A stretch of DNA of 64,000 nucleotides from Pseudomonas sp. GD03944 (GCF_029839275.1 NZ_JAOCAH010000010.1:1-64000); one strand, 5' to 3'. Shown: positions 34,170-42,851, numbered from the stretch's first letter. The notes: generated by a model not told the origin, from the sequence alone. A program made the numbers and translations.

Positions 34170-35533
34170 GCACCCTCAACCAGATCGCTTTCAGCGGCGT
34201 ACGCGCGGCCCAGGTGGCGCTGTCCACCACCGGACAGAACATCGCCAACGTCAACACGCCCGGTTTCAGCCGCCTGCACACGGTGATGAGCTCGCTGTCG
34301 GGCCAGGGCGGGCTGAACGTCGGCGGCGGTGTGGAAGTCACCAGCATCCGTCGGCTCTCCAACGACTTCCAGACCCAGCAGCTGTGGCGTGCCACCACCG
34401 AGCAGAACTACTACAGCAACTCGCAGCAGTACCTGACCTCCCTCGAAGGCCTGATGTCCGGCGACGGCTCGAGCATCAGCGTCGGCCTCGACCGCTTCTT
34501 CGCCGCGCTCAGCGAAGCCAGCGCCACGCCGGGTTCGGTCGCCCTGCGCCAGCAGATCATCAGCGAGACGCGCAACCTCAGCCAGCGCTTCAACGGCCTG
34601 AACAGCAACATCGACGCGCAGATCAACGCCCTGCACGACCAGCGCACGGCCATGGGCAGCGAGATCAACGGCCTGACCGAGAACATCGCGCTGCTCAACA
34701 AGAAGATCGTCGAAGCCCAGTCCATCGGTGGCGACACTTCGGCCCTGCGTGACCACCGCGAAAGCCTGGTCAACGACCTCAGCAAGTACGCCAAGCTGCG
34801 GGTCAACGAAGTGCCGGACGGCTCGCTCAGTGTCGCCCTTGCCAACGGCCAGCCGCTGGTGGCCGGCGCCACCGCCGGGCGTCTGCAGATCACCAAGACC
34901 CCGACCGGCGAGCAGGAAGTCGCACTGTCCTTCGCCGGCACCAGCTTCCCGCTCAAGCAGGACGGTTTCGGCGGCGCCTTCGGTGGCCTGTACGACGTGG
35001 AGTACGGCAGCCTGCGCACCTCCCAGGACGCCCTGCACGACATGGCCGGCCAGTTGGCGCAGATGATCAACGACACCCTGGCCACCGGTTTCGACCTCAA
35101 CGGCAACCCGGGCCAGCCGCTGCTGACCTACAACGCCACCAGCACCACCGCCATGCTCACCTTGAACGACGTGTCGCCGGAAGAGCTGGCGCTGTCCTCG
35201 GCGGCGGGCGAGAGCGGCAACAACGAAGTGCTGCTGGAACTGCTGCAGCTCAAGGGCCAGACCATCACCGTGGGCGGCAGCCAGGTGACGCTGAACGACG
35301 CCTACGCCGGGCTGCTCGGCCAGGTGGCCAGCACCAGCCGGCAGAACCAGGCCGACCTCAAGTCCGCCACCGCCGTGACCCAGCAGGCCCAGGCCCAGCG
35401 CGACAGCGTCAGCGCCGTGAGCCTGGATGAAGAGGCGGTCAACCTGATGACCTACCAGCAGGCCTACACCGCCAACATGAAAGTCATCAGCACCGCCAAC
35501 CAGTTGTTCGACGAGATGCTCGCGTCCTTCTGA
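34166..35533 (+). CDS. flgK: FlgK, hook-filament junction protein 1
   Basis: A 455-residue HAP1 protein. The N-terminal signature STTGQNIANVNTPGFSRLHTV (residues ~16-36) and the C-terminal VNLMTYQQAYTANMKVISTANQLFDEML are diagnostic. It is shorter than polar FlgK proteins, in line with the other compact axial proteins here. Start is GTG overlapping the flgJ stop. Confidence 0.95.
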   Translation: MSTLNQIAFSGVRAAQVALSTTGQNIANVNTPGFSRLHTVMSSLSGQGGLNVGGGVEVTSIRRLSNDFQTQQLWRATTEQNYYSNSQQYLTSLEGLMSGDGSSISVGLDRFFAALSEASATPGSVALRQQIISETRNLSQRFNGLNSNIDAQINALHDQRTAMGSEINGLTENIALLNKKIVEAQSIGGDTSALRDHRESLVNDLSKYAKLRVNEVPDGSLSVALANGQPLVAGATAGRLQITKTPTGEQEVALSFAGTSFPLKQDGFGGAFGGLYDVEYGSLRTSQDALHDMAGQLAQMINDTLATGFDLNGNPGQPLLTYNATSTTAMLTLNDVSPEELALSSAAGESGNNEVLLELLQLKGQTITVGGSQVTLNDAYAGLLGQVASTSRQNQADLKSATAVTQQAQAQRDSVSAVSLDEEAVNLMTYQQAYTANMKVISTANQLFDEMLASF

Positions 35534-35566
35534 ATGCCGCGCCGTTAACCAGCCGAGAATCGACCC

Positions 35567-36481
35567 ATGCGGATTACCAACGCGCAGACCACCGCCCTGA
35601 TGCACAACTCGATGAACAGCAGTTCTGCGCAGGTGGCCAAGCTGATGCAGCAGATGGCGCTGAACAAACGCATCCTGCTGCCCTCGGACGACCCGATCGC
35701 CAGCGTGCGGGTGCTGCGCATCCAGCGTGAAGAAGCGAGCCTGGAGCAGTACCGCACCAACATCGCCAACGTCTCCGGCAACCTCTCGACCCAGGAAGCC
35801 AACCTGCAGTCCACCTCGGACGCCATGCTCAACGTGCGCGACCTGCTGCTGTGGGCCTCCAACGGCTCGAACACCAGCCAGGACCTGGCGGCCATCGCCG
35901 GCGAGCTCGAGAACATCGAGAAGACCATCCTCAGCTTCGCCAACGTGCGCGACGAAGAGGGCCGCTACCTGTTCTCCGGCACCCTCAGCGACGTGCCGGC
36001 CGTGACCTACGACGCCGGCACCGACACCTACGTGATGACCGGCAACGACAAGCACCGCCAGGCCGCCGTGGCCAACGGCGTGCTGGTGGCCGAGAACGTC
36101 ACCGCCCTGGACGTGTTCGGACCGAACATGGACATGCTCAACGACCTGCACGGCCTGGTCGCCATGCTCAAGGACCCGGCGTTGGATGCCAGCGACCCGG
36201 CCGTGCGCCAGCAGATCACCGACACCCTCAACCAGCTCGACGCCACCCACGGCGGCGTGCTGGGCGCAATCACCGAGCTGGGCGGGCGGCAGAACACCCT
36301 GAGCCTGCTCAACGACAGCAACGAGGAAGTGTCCCTGGTCAACCAGAAGATCGACGGCGAGCTGTCCAAGCTCGACTACGCCGGCGCCACCATCGACCTC
36401 AACAACTACCAGCTCTCGCTGCAGGCGACCCAGAAGACCTACCTGCGGGTCAACGAGCTGTCGTTGTTCAGCCTGCTGTAA
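35567..36481 (+). CDS. flgL: FlgL, hook-filament junction protein 2
   Basis: A 304-residue HAP3 protein of the flagellin fold. The N-terminus (MRITNAQTTALMHNSMNSSSAQVAKLMQQM) and C-terminus (ATQKTYLRVNELSLFSLL) are the helical D0 pieces. It follows flgK by 33 bp and precedes the lafW-position gene by 18 bp. Confidence 0.93.
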   Translation: MRITNAQTTALMHNSMNSSSAQVAKLMQQMALNKRILLPSDDPIASVRVLRIQREEASLEQYRTNIANVSGNLSTQEANLQSTSDAMLNVRDLLLWASNGSNTSQDLAAIAGELENIEKTILSFANVRDEEGRYLFSGTLSDVPAVTYDAGTDTYVMTGNDKHRQAAVANGVLVAENVTALDVFGPNMDMLNDLHGLVAMLKDPALDASDPAVRQQITDTLNQLDATHGGVLGAITELGGRQNTLSLLNDSNEEVSLVNQKIDGELSKLDYAGATIDLNNYQLSLQATQKTYLRVNELSLFSLL

Positions 36482-36499
36482 GCCGCCGGGGTCCGCGCC

Positions 36500-37543
36500 A
36501 TGAAGATCGACAAGCAGCTACCGGTCACGACCATTCTCGATCCGCGGGCGCGCGATCAGGCGCAGCTCCCGGATTCGCCCCTGGTGCCGCGCCGTGCCTC
36601 CCCGGCGCGGGCCAACGAATTGGCCGCCGGCACCGAGCGCCTGCTGGGCAAGGGCGCGGGTTTCAGCCTGCAGCTCAACCAGCAGCTGTCGTCCATGCAG
36701 TCCGCCGAGCGCTACCTCAGCGAGCTGTCGGACCAGCTGTCGGCCCTCAAGCTCAACCTCAGCCGGCAGATCAGCTCGCCGCAGACGGTCAACGAGCGCG
36801 ACAGCATCGCCCGCTCCCTGCAGCAGGTGAACAGCCTGCTGGAGCAGCGCGCCAAGCGCTCCGGCGAATCGCTGGATGCCACCTTCAAGCTGCGCCTCAA
36901 CGAGCCGCTGCGCAGCCGTTTCAGCCTGCAGGGCCTGGAATCCATCGAAGCGGTGCAGCGCTCCGGCAAGGAAACCCTGCTGCTCAGCGCCGGGCGCTAC
37001 CTCGCCGAGCCGCTGGCCGTGGTGCTGGACGACGGCATGAGCAGCGAGCAGGTGCTGCGTCGTTTCAACAGCAGCCTGGGCCAGGCCGGCATGCGCGCCG
37101 AGCTGGATCAGGACGGCGCCCTGAAATTCTCCGCCCCCGAAGGCGACTGGCAGACCATCAAGGGCCAGCTGCGTATGCAGGGCGAGGGCAAGCTGTTCAG
37201 CAAGGTCGCCGCCCCGATCGCCAGCCACGACGACGGCCTGCTCGCGTTCCCCACCGAGCTGGGCCAGGACACCTTCCGCGAATTGCGCCAGTTGCTCGAT
37301 TCGGTGGTCTCGGCCCTGGACCGCGTGGGCGCCCTGCGTGAGCAGCTCAGCCAGCGCCAGGCCGACGTGCGCGACTTCCTTGCCCGCCAGGAAAGCCAGG
37401 ACGAGAAACAGTGGGCCCTGGGCTTCGCCTCCTCGGTGTTCGACACGCGCGGACGCAAGTCGCCCGGCTACTCGGTGGTCTCGCAGACGGTGCTGGCCCA
37501 GGCCAACCTCACGCGTTTCGCGGTGGTCAGCCTGCTGTCATGA
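36500..37543 (+). CDS. Flagellin-like protein at the LafW position, putative hook-associated protein
   Basis: A 347-residue protein with flagellin-like helical ends: an N-terminal coiled segment (about residues 50-120, rich in QQLSSMQSAERYLSELSDQL-type heptads) and a C-terminus (SQTVLAQANLTRFAVVSLL) that parallels flagellin and FlgL C-termini. The middle (about 125-265) is unique. It is the last gene of the flg operon, where enteric Flag-2 loci encode LafW, annotated as a hook-associated protein. Orthology is inferred from position and ends; function is not demonstrated. Confidence 0.72.
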   Translation: MKIDKQLPVTTILDPRARDQAQLPDSPLVPRRASPARANELAAGTERLLGKGAGFSLQLNQQLSSMQSAERYLSELSDQLSALKLNLSRQISSPQTVNERDSIARSLQQVNSLLEQRAKRSGESLDATFKLRLNEPLRSRFSLQGLESIEAVQRSGKETLLLSAGRYLAEPLAVVLDDGMSSEQVLRRFNSSLGQAGMRAELDQDGALKFSAPEGDWQTIKGQLRMQGEGKLFSKVAAPIASHDDGLLAFPTELGQDTFRELRQLLDSVVSALDRVGALREQLSQRQADVRDFLARQESQDEKQWALGFASSVFDTRGRKSPGYSVVSQTVLAQANLTRFAVVSLLS

Positions 37544-37868
37544 GCGGCGGGCCGCCCGGTCCGTCCGTGACACCCCGCTGCCGGGCGTCGCTACGCCCAA
37601 GTGTTTTCGCGGTCACAGTTCAACGAGGCTCCCGCTCATGAATCGATGCGGTTCGGGTTATCCTGCGCCCAAGCCCGAAGGCCCACGCTGGGGTCGACAG
37701 CAACACCCCGGATGCCTTCATAATGTCGCCAGTATGGTGGCACTGTGCCTTTATGCGATGATCGGGCTGTGTGCAGGCATCAGGAGACTATGCAACGATC
37801 TTGCGTTTGTGTGGGTCTCAAGGAACGATGCGATCGGCCCCCTGAGGGGGCAATGGCGGGGGAATTCC
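37544..37868. other. Spacer at the right end of the flagellar locus
   Basis: I see no gene, promoter match or repeat in these 325 bases. No integrase fragment or direct repeat marking a boundary is visible here. Confidence 0.5.
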
Positions 37869-38207
37869 ATGGTTTATGTACAGCGTGACGAGCACGGACG
37901 CCTGCTTCGGGTCGAGTATCAGCCCTTCGACGGCATGACCGACAACCTGGCGGTGGAAAGCGACGAACTGAAAGCCTGGCTGAACGCCAAGGAAGAAGTA
38001 CGTGCGCGACTGGCCAGCCTGCACAGTTCGGATCTCGAACTGGTGCGCGTACTGGAAGATGTGGTCAGCGTCCTGGTGGAGCGGGGCATCATCCAGTACA
38101 CCGACCTGCCCGAGGCAGCGCGGATCAAGCTCGACCAGCGCGCGGTGGCGCGTGCCGAAATCGAAGGCTTGAGCAGCATCCTCGGCGGCGAGCCGCCAGC
38201 CTCCTGA
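37869..38207 (+). CDS. Small conserved Pseudomonas protein (often mislabelled tryptophan synthase beta-like)
   Basis: A 112-residue soluble, acidic, mostly helical protein of a family widespread in Pseudomonas and commonly carried under the label tryptophan synthase subunit beta-like. It has no PLP-binding motif and no resemblance to TrpB, so no enzymatic role should be inferred. The N-terminus MVYVQRDEHGRLLRVE and the VLEDVVSVLVERGIIQYTDLPEAA segment (about residues 62-84) are the conserved parts. It stands alone with a hairpin terminator 24 bp downstream and marks the return to ordinary chromosome. Confidence 0.7.
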   Translation: MVYVQRDEHGRLLRVEYQPFDGMTDNLAVESDELKAWLNAKEEVRARLASLHSSDLELVRVLEDVVSVLVERGIIQYTDLPEAARIKLDQRAVARAEIEGLSSILGGEPPAS

Positions 38208-38230
38208 ACCAGGCGTGACGGCGATACCAC

Positions 38231-38260
38231 GAAGGCCCCGGGTGCGAACCCGGGGCCTTC
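38231..38260 (+). terminator. Hairpin terminator
   Basis: A perfect 13-bp stem GAAGGCCCCGGGT / ACCCGGGGCCTTC with a GCGA loop lies 24 bp after the stop of the preceding small gene. The following T tract is short and interrupted, so termination may be partial. Confidence 0.75.
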
Positions 38261-38467
38261 GTCGTTTCCGGCTGCCCGGACCGTCGAGTCATTAGGACGA
38301 ACCACGGGTCATGATGACTTGGAAAGCGTGGTGTCATTAGGACAATGAATTTTCCAATTGCCTGATTTTGCTGATGTTTTTTGTTGGCACGGTTTCTGAA
38401 ATACCCCAGGTGACTCTTGCGCCGGCGTTCCCGCCGGCCTCTTTTCATCCGCCTTAGGAACCGACCG

Positions 38468-38887
38468 ATGCAAGCGATCAACAGCAAAGTCCTGCAGGCC
38501 CTGGAGAACGTCATGGTGATTTCCACCACTGACCTTCAAGGCAACATCACCTACGTCAACGACCTGTTCTGCACGCTCACCGGCTACACCCGCGAAGAGC
38601 TGCTCGGCCAGCCTCACAGCCTGGTGCGCCACGCCGCCGTGCCCAAGGCCACTTACAAGCAGATGTGGGACACCATCAAGAAGGGCGAGATCTGGACTGG
38701 CGTGATCCCCAATGTCGGCAAGAACGGCGGCCTGTACGTGGTCGATACCACGGTGCAGCCGGTGTTCGACGAGCAGGGCGCCATCGTCGAGTACATCAGC
38801 ATCCGCCGGGTCATCAACGACCTGATGGCCGACTTCGAAGCCCTGGAATTCTCCAAGGAACAATTCGACGACTACTACGACAGGTAA
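38468..38887 (+). CDS. Stand-alone Aer-type PAS domain protein
   Basis: A 139-residue protein consisting of one PAS domain with no output module. The core matches the FAD-binding PAS of the aerotaxis receptor Aer: YVNDLFCTLTGYTREELLGQPHSLVRH (residues ~27-53), a PKATYKQMWDTIKKGEIWTG helix-loop, then KNGGLYVVD. ATG 38,468 is used because a frame extending upstream has an arginine-rich, shadow-like N-terminus. It is 6 bp before a diflavin reductase gene, so the pair is almost certainly co-transcribed. A redox role is inferred. Confidence 0.82.
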   Translation: MQAINSKVLQALENVMVISTTDLQGNITYVNDLFCTLTGYTREELLGQPHSLVRHAAVPKATYKQMWDTIKKGEIWTGVIPNVGKNGGLYVVDTTVQPVFDEQGAIVEYISIRRVINDLMADFEALEFSKEQFDDYYDR

Positions 38888-38893
38888 GCCGCC

Positions 38894-40444
38894 ATGCCAG
38901 CCTCGATCGAACGCATCGTGATCGGCTATGGCTCTGAATCCGGCAACGCACACGGGCTGGCGGAGCGTCTTGCACGCCTGCCCGTCGTGCAGCCGTACGC
39001 CGTGGTCGTGCAGGATCTCAACAGCCTGTCCCTCGACAGCCTCACCCGCAGGGACCGGCTGGTGATCGTCTCCAGCTCCTTCGGTGACGGCGAGCCGCCG
39101 GGCAACGCCGACCGTTTCCTCGACCAGGCGGCGGCATGCGCGACCCTGGAGGGCGTGCCCTATGCCCTCTTCGGCCTGGGCGACACCGCCTACCCGACCT
39201 TCTGCGGCTTCACCAAGGCCGTGGACGCGGCCCTGCTGGAGAAGAAGGCCATCCCCTTCATGAACCGGGTGGATGCCGACATCGATTTCGAAGGCTTCTT
39301 CGACACCTGGTGCGCGGCCTTCGACGCCGTGCTCAAGGGCGATGCCGAGGCCGGCCTGCGCCTGGACCTGCAAGTCACCGCCTATGGCGAGAACGCTGCC
39401 TGGCCGGCGCGCATCCTCTCGCGCATCGAACTCAACGCCACCGCGCCCTACGCCTACCAGCTGCGGCTCGACCTCAAGGGCAGCGGCATCAAGTACCGCG
39501 CCGGCGACAACCTCTACGTGCTGGCCGAGAACGACCCGGCGCTGCTGGCGCGCATCGATGCCTGGTTCGGCCTGAGCGCCCCCAGCGACCTGCTGCGCCA
39601 CAAGGAACTGCGGCAGATCGGCAAGTCGACCCTGCGCGACCTCGCCAAGGCCTCGCAGAACGACAGCCTCAAGGACCTGCTCAAGGTCAGCGCGCGCAAG
39701 GACCTCGACGGCTACCTGTACGGCAAGGACCTCTTTGACGTGCTGACGGACTTCTGCGCGCCGGGGCAGTTCAGCCTGCAGGAACTGGCCGACTGGCTGC
39801 CCGAGCGGCTGCCGCGGGCCTACTCCATCGCCTCCCACGACCACGCCGACTATGTGGACCTGTGCATCCGCGAGGTCGCCTATTCCCTGGAAGGCCGCGA
39901 CCGCACGGGCATGGCCACCGGCTACCTGACCCGCGACACCCAAGAGGTGCAGGTCTTCGTGCGCAGCAACCCGCGCTTCCACCTGGCCCGGGACGCGCAG
40001 CACCCGCTGCTGCTGATCGGTACCGGTACCGGCATCGCCCCGCTGATCGCCCTGCTGGAACAGCGCGAACGGGAAAACAGCACCGCCCGCACCTGCCTGG
40101 TGTTCGGCGACCGCCGCCGCGCCTCGGACTATCTCTACCGCCCGCGCCTGGCCGGCTGGCATGCGCGTGGCGTACTGGAGCGGGTGCTCACCGCTTTCTC
40201 CCGCGACAGCGACCGGCGCTACTACGTGCAGGACGCACTGATCGACAACGGCGCCTACATCTGGGAGCTGATCGAGCAGGGCGCCCCCCTGTACCTGTGT
40301 GGCAACAAGGCCAACCTGGAAAGCGCCATCGAACAGGCCCTGGTCACCGTTGCCAGCCAGCACGGCAAGCTCGACGACGAGGCCGCCGAAGCCTTCGTCC
40401 AGGACCTGGTGAGCACCGGTCGCGTGCACAAGGAGCTGTACTGA
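38894..40444 (+). CDS. Diflavin reductase (CysJ / cytochrome P450 reductase type)
   Basis: A 516-residue flavoprotein. Residues ~5-150 are a flavodoxin domain with the FMN phosphate loop GSESGNA and SSSFGDGEPPGNA. Residues ~165-516 are an FAD/NAD(P)H ferredoxin-reductase module with RAYSIAS (FAD), GTGTGIAPLIALLEQR (nicotinamide) and a C-terminal EAFVQDLVSTGRVHKELY. It is smaller than CysJ and no cysI or other sulfite reductase gene is near, so sulfite reduction is unsupported. The only evident partner is the upstream FAD-type PAS protein. Confidence 0.85.
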   Translation: MPASIERIVIGYGSESGNAHGLAERLARLPVVQPYAVVVQDLNSLSLDSLTRRDRLVIVSSSFGDGEPPGNADRFLDQAAACATLEGVPYALFGLGDTAYPTFCGFTKAVDAALLEKKAIPFMNRVDADIDFEGFFDTWCAAFDAVLKGDAEAGLRLDLQVTAYGENAAWPARILSRIELNATAPYAYQLRLDLKGSGIKYRAGDNLYVLAENDPALLARIDAWFGLSAPSDLLRHKELRQIGKSTLRDLAKASQNDSLKDLLKVSARKDLDGYLYGKDLFDVLTDFCAPGQFSLQELADWLPERLPRAYSIASHDHADYVDLCIREVAYSLEGRDRTGMATGYLTRDTQEVQVFVRSNPRFHLARDAQHPLLLIGTGTGIAPLIALLEQRERENSTARTCLVFGDRRRASDYLYRPRLAGWHARGVLERVLTAFSRDSDRRYYVQDALIDNGAYIWELIEQGAPLYLCGNKANLESAIEQALVTVASQHGKLDDEAAEAFVQDLVSTGRVHKELY

Positions 40445-40477
40445 CACGCTCACGCTCCAGCCGCTTCTACATCCCCT

Positions 40478-40680
40478 GTAGGAGCGGCCTCGGCCGCGAG
40501 CCTCAACGATTTCCGATTCGAGAAAAGCGCGCGGGTGGCCCGCTTCCGCGAACGCTGGTGTGCCTGGAAGCCTCCGTGTACCCGTAGGGTGGATGTCGCT
40601 CACCCGGTGTGTCGCCGCGGTGGATCGGTGAAGCGTGATCCACCCTACATGACGGCGTTCTCTGTAGGAGCGGCCTTACG
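40478..40680. repeat. Two repeat families downstream of the diflavin reductase
   Basis: A TAGGAGCGGC-type REP copy lies at 40,478-40,501, with a truncated one near 40,664. Between them an inverted repeat runs from GTAGGGTGGAT (40,584) to ATCCACCCTAC (ending 40,648). Related elements occur at 57,016 and in the 46-kb array. There is no gene in this interval. Confidence 0.75.
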
Positions 40681-40871
40681 CCTTGAACCGCTCACCCCCC
40701 CACCCTTCCCAGCCATTCCTCCCCGAAAAACCCTGTCGCACAAATGACAATCTGTCGCGTTTAGTGTGTGGTGGTCTACTGAATCCGCCCCGTCATTGCG
40801 GTAAGAATGGGTGCTGCGTTGGGAACAATAACGTGGCCCTTTGCCACTTCTCACCGAACAAGGAACGTCTG

Positions 40872-41987
40872 ATGACCACATCCCTGCTGCAAGGCCTGTA
40901 CTGGCATGACCTCGACGGCATCCGCGAGCGCCACGCCGCCGGCGCCGACCTGAACGGCCTCGACGACAACGGCTGCACGCCGCTGACCGAAGCCATCAGC
41001 GGCGGCATGGGGTATCCACCGGTGGTCAAGTTGCTGCTGGAACTGGGCGCTGATCCGCACCTCGCCGACGGCAACGGCCTGACACCCTGGCTGGCCTGCC
41101 TCATGCGCCGCCAGGATCGTGTGGTGGAAACCGAATACCGCAAGATCCGCAAACTGCTCGAAGCCGCCAAGGCCGACCGCCGTGGCGAGGAACTCTTCGA
41201 CCTGGAAGACAAGGCCGCTGCCGGCGATCTGCGCGCCGTGCAGGCGCTGCTCGACAAGGGCTGCCCGGTGGAGGGAGCGCACGCCGCTCCCCTGGGCGCG
41301 GCCCTGTTCAACGGTCACGGCGACGTGGCGGAACTGCTGCTGCAGCGCGGGGCCTCGGTCGAGGGCAAAGGGGTCGACGAACACGGCATGACCCTGCTCA
41401 TGAGCGCCGCCAATGACGGACTGCTGGACATGGTGCAACTGCTGGTGCGCCACGGCGCCGACGTGTGCCGCGCCTGGAACGGCCCCGACAGCTGCCAGAC
41501 CGCCGCCTGGTACGCGCGCGATGCCGGTCACCACGAGGTCGCCGACTGGCTGGCCGCCCAGCACCCGGGCGCCGAACGCAGCCCCATTCCCAAGGCCGCC
41601 CTCAACGGCGGCGCCAAGGCCAAGTACCTCGACCTCTACCGCCACTACACCCAGGGCGCCAACCACGGCCTGAACACCGAGGCCATCGTCAAAAAGCTGC
41701 AGCGCTGGGACAAGGACTACGGCATCCACGTGCTCGACGTCAGCACCGACCGCCTCACCGTGCAGTTCGAGCGCCTGCCCGACGACCTCGGCAAACTGGC
41801 CAAGGACATCGGCAAATTCTGCCCCGACACCCTCGACAGCTTCGCCGCCATGGCCGAACAGAAAACCCCAGCCCCTGACCAGCAAGCGCTGCTGCAAGGC
41901 CTCGATCCTGCCGACAAGCACTTCGCCTACAAGGCCCTGCAACGCTGGCTGCAGACCCACCAGGCTGTGGGGCTGTGGTGGGATTGA
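40872..41987 (+). CDS. Ankyrin-repeat protein
   Basis: A 371-residue soluble protein. Ankyrin repeats are visible at residues ~20-75 (DLNGLDDNGCTPLTEAI, ADPHLADGNGLTPWLACLM) and ~115-215 (AAPLGAALFNGHGDVAELLLQRGA, DEHGMTLLMSAANDGLLDMVQLLVRHGAD). The C-terminal ~150 residues are a separate domain I do not recognise (DKDYGIHVLDVSTDRLTVQFERLPDDL), which looks like a DUF4253-type or similar small enzyme-like fold; this is uncertain. ATG 40,872 follows AAGGAAC. No signal peptide. Function unknown. Confidence 0.8.
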   Translation: MTTSLLQGLYWHDLDGIRERHAAGADLNGLDDNGCTPLTEAISGGMGYPPVVKLLLELGADPHLADGNGLTPWLACLMRRQDRVVETEYRKIRKLLEAAKADRRGEELFDLEDKAAAGDLRAVQALLDKGCPVEGAHAAPLGAALFNGHGDVAELLLQRGASVEGKGVDEHGMTLLMSAANDGLLDMVQLLVRHGADVCRAWNGPDSCQTAAWYARDAGHHEVADWLAAQHPGAERSPIPKAALNGGAKAKYLDLYRHYTQGANHGLNTEAIVKKLQRWDKDYGIHVLDVSTDRLTVQFERLPDDLGKLAKDIGKFCPDTLDSFAAMAEQKTPAPDQQALLQGLDPADKHFAYKALQRWLQTHQAVGLWWD

Positions 41988-42028
41988 TCCATTGCGCGCC
42001 CGCTGGCGCGGTTATCCACAGGCACAAA

Positions 42029-42052
42029 AAAGCCCGGCATATGCCGGGCTTT
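42029..42052. terminator. Bidirectional hairpin terminator
   Basis: AAAGCCCGGCAT / ATGCCGGGCTTT is a perfect 24-base palindrome with A-rich and T-rich flanks, placed between the converging ankyrin gene and the DUF3077 gene. It can serve both strands. Confidence 0.85.
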
Positions 42053-42128
42053 CTGCATCCGTAGCCTGGGTCGAGCGAAGCGACACCCGGGACGATCGTT
42101 GCCCCGGCGCCGCTCGCTCACCGCGCAC

Positions 42129-42434
42129 TCAATGCTGCCGCGACGCCTTGCCAATCCCCTCGACACACGCCCGCACCGTGGCCTTGGCCATTTCTACCAG
42201 GCAGGCGCAGGCATGGCCCATCTGCTCGCGGCGTTGCGCGTCGGTGTGGTTCAACTGAAGGGCCAGTTCCTCGGCCACATCCAGCAGGCAATAGGCACTG
42301 TCCAATGCATCGGCCACCGGCACGCCGGGCTGCACGGCGAAAAGCGGCTGCCGAGCGGCGTTGCATGGATGGAACAGGGTGCTGATGGTTCTGGCCGCGC
42401 TGGCGGCTGGGGTGGGGCTGCATGAATCCTTCAT
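42129..42434 (-). CDS. DUF3077-type small protein
   Basis: A 101-residue protein resembling the Pseudomonas DUF3077 family. A conserved core reads LFAVQPGVPVADALDSAYCLLDVAEELA (residues ~31-58), followed by a helical C-terminal half. AAGGAG lies nine bases before the ATG. No signal peptide or membrane segment. Function unknown. The upstream region holds hairpins and a repeated decamer, listed separately. Confidence 0.75.
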   Translation of the reverse strand: MKDSCSPTPAASAARTISTLFHPCNAARQPLFAVQPGVPVADALDSAYCLLDVAEELALQLNHTDAQRREQMGHACACLVEMAKATVRACVEGIGKASRQH

Positions 42435-42457
42435 GAGTACGGCTCCTTGATTTGAGA

Positions 42458-42670
42458 AGCCGCCACGTTCGTGACCAAACGAAATGGGTGGCGGCTGTAC
42501 GCAGGTTGGTCAACCGGGAATCAAGGAACCCGGCGCGCACGAATGCGCCCCACGCACAGCCACCATAAATCGGTTCAGCAGACACAAAAAAGCGCCTACT
42601 CCGATGCGGTGGCGCTTATGCGCCTTGATTTTCTCAGGTGACCAAACCCGGTCGCTGAATTGGCAGCGAC
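42458..42670. other. Structured noncoding region upstream of the DUF3077 gene
   Basis: This stretch has no convincing gene. It contains a 9-bp stem AGCCGCCAC / GTGGCGGCT (42,458-42,496), AAGCGCC / GGCGCTT (42,590-42,617) and GTCGCT / AGCGAC (42,651-42,670). The decamer GTGACCAAAC appears twice, at 42,471 and 42,638. It could be a regulatory leader or small RNA, or a degenerate repeat. I cannot decide which. Confidence 0.4.
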
Positions 42671-42813
42671 GGGCGAACTGTAGGCGTTCGGGAGCCAGAG
42701 GCGCAAGACGGATCACTGGAGTAGAAGGTCGGTGTTAATCGATACGGCTGGTAGGAGAAGGCTGCAAGGCGCTGCCAGCGCCGGTTCCCGATAAATCCGT
42801 CTGCCCGAAAACG

Positions 42814-42845
42814 AAAAAGCCCCAGGCATTCACCTGGGGCTTTTT
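42814..42845 (-). terminator. Terminator of tRNA-Arg
   Basis: AAAAAGCCCCAGG and CCTGGGGCTTTTT form a perfect stem around a six-base loop, seven bases beyond the CCA end of the tRNA on the minus strand. Confidence 0.93.
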
Positions 42846-42851
42846 CATGTC

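Noticed and set aside
34130..36250. 706-codon minus strand open frame across flgK and flgL
   Set aside because: Shadow of two well-supported genes; composition dominated by Val, Gly, His and Gln with no domain.
37869..38207. Tryptophan synthase beta subunit
   Set aside because: The protein is only 112 residues, lacks the PLP lysine region and any TrpB similarity; the name is an inherited label.
38894..40444. Assimilatory sulfite reductase flavoprotein subunit (cysJ)
   Set aside because: Shorter than CysJ and no cysI or cysH nearby; context points to the PAS partner.
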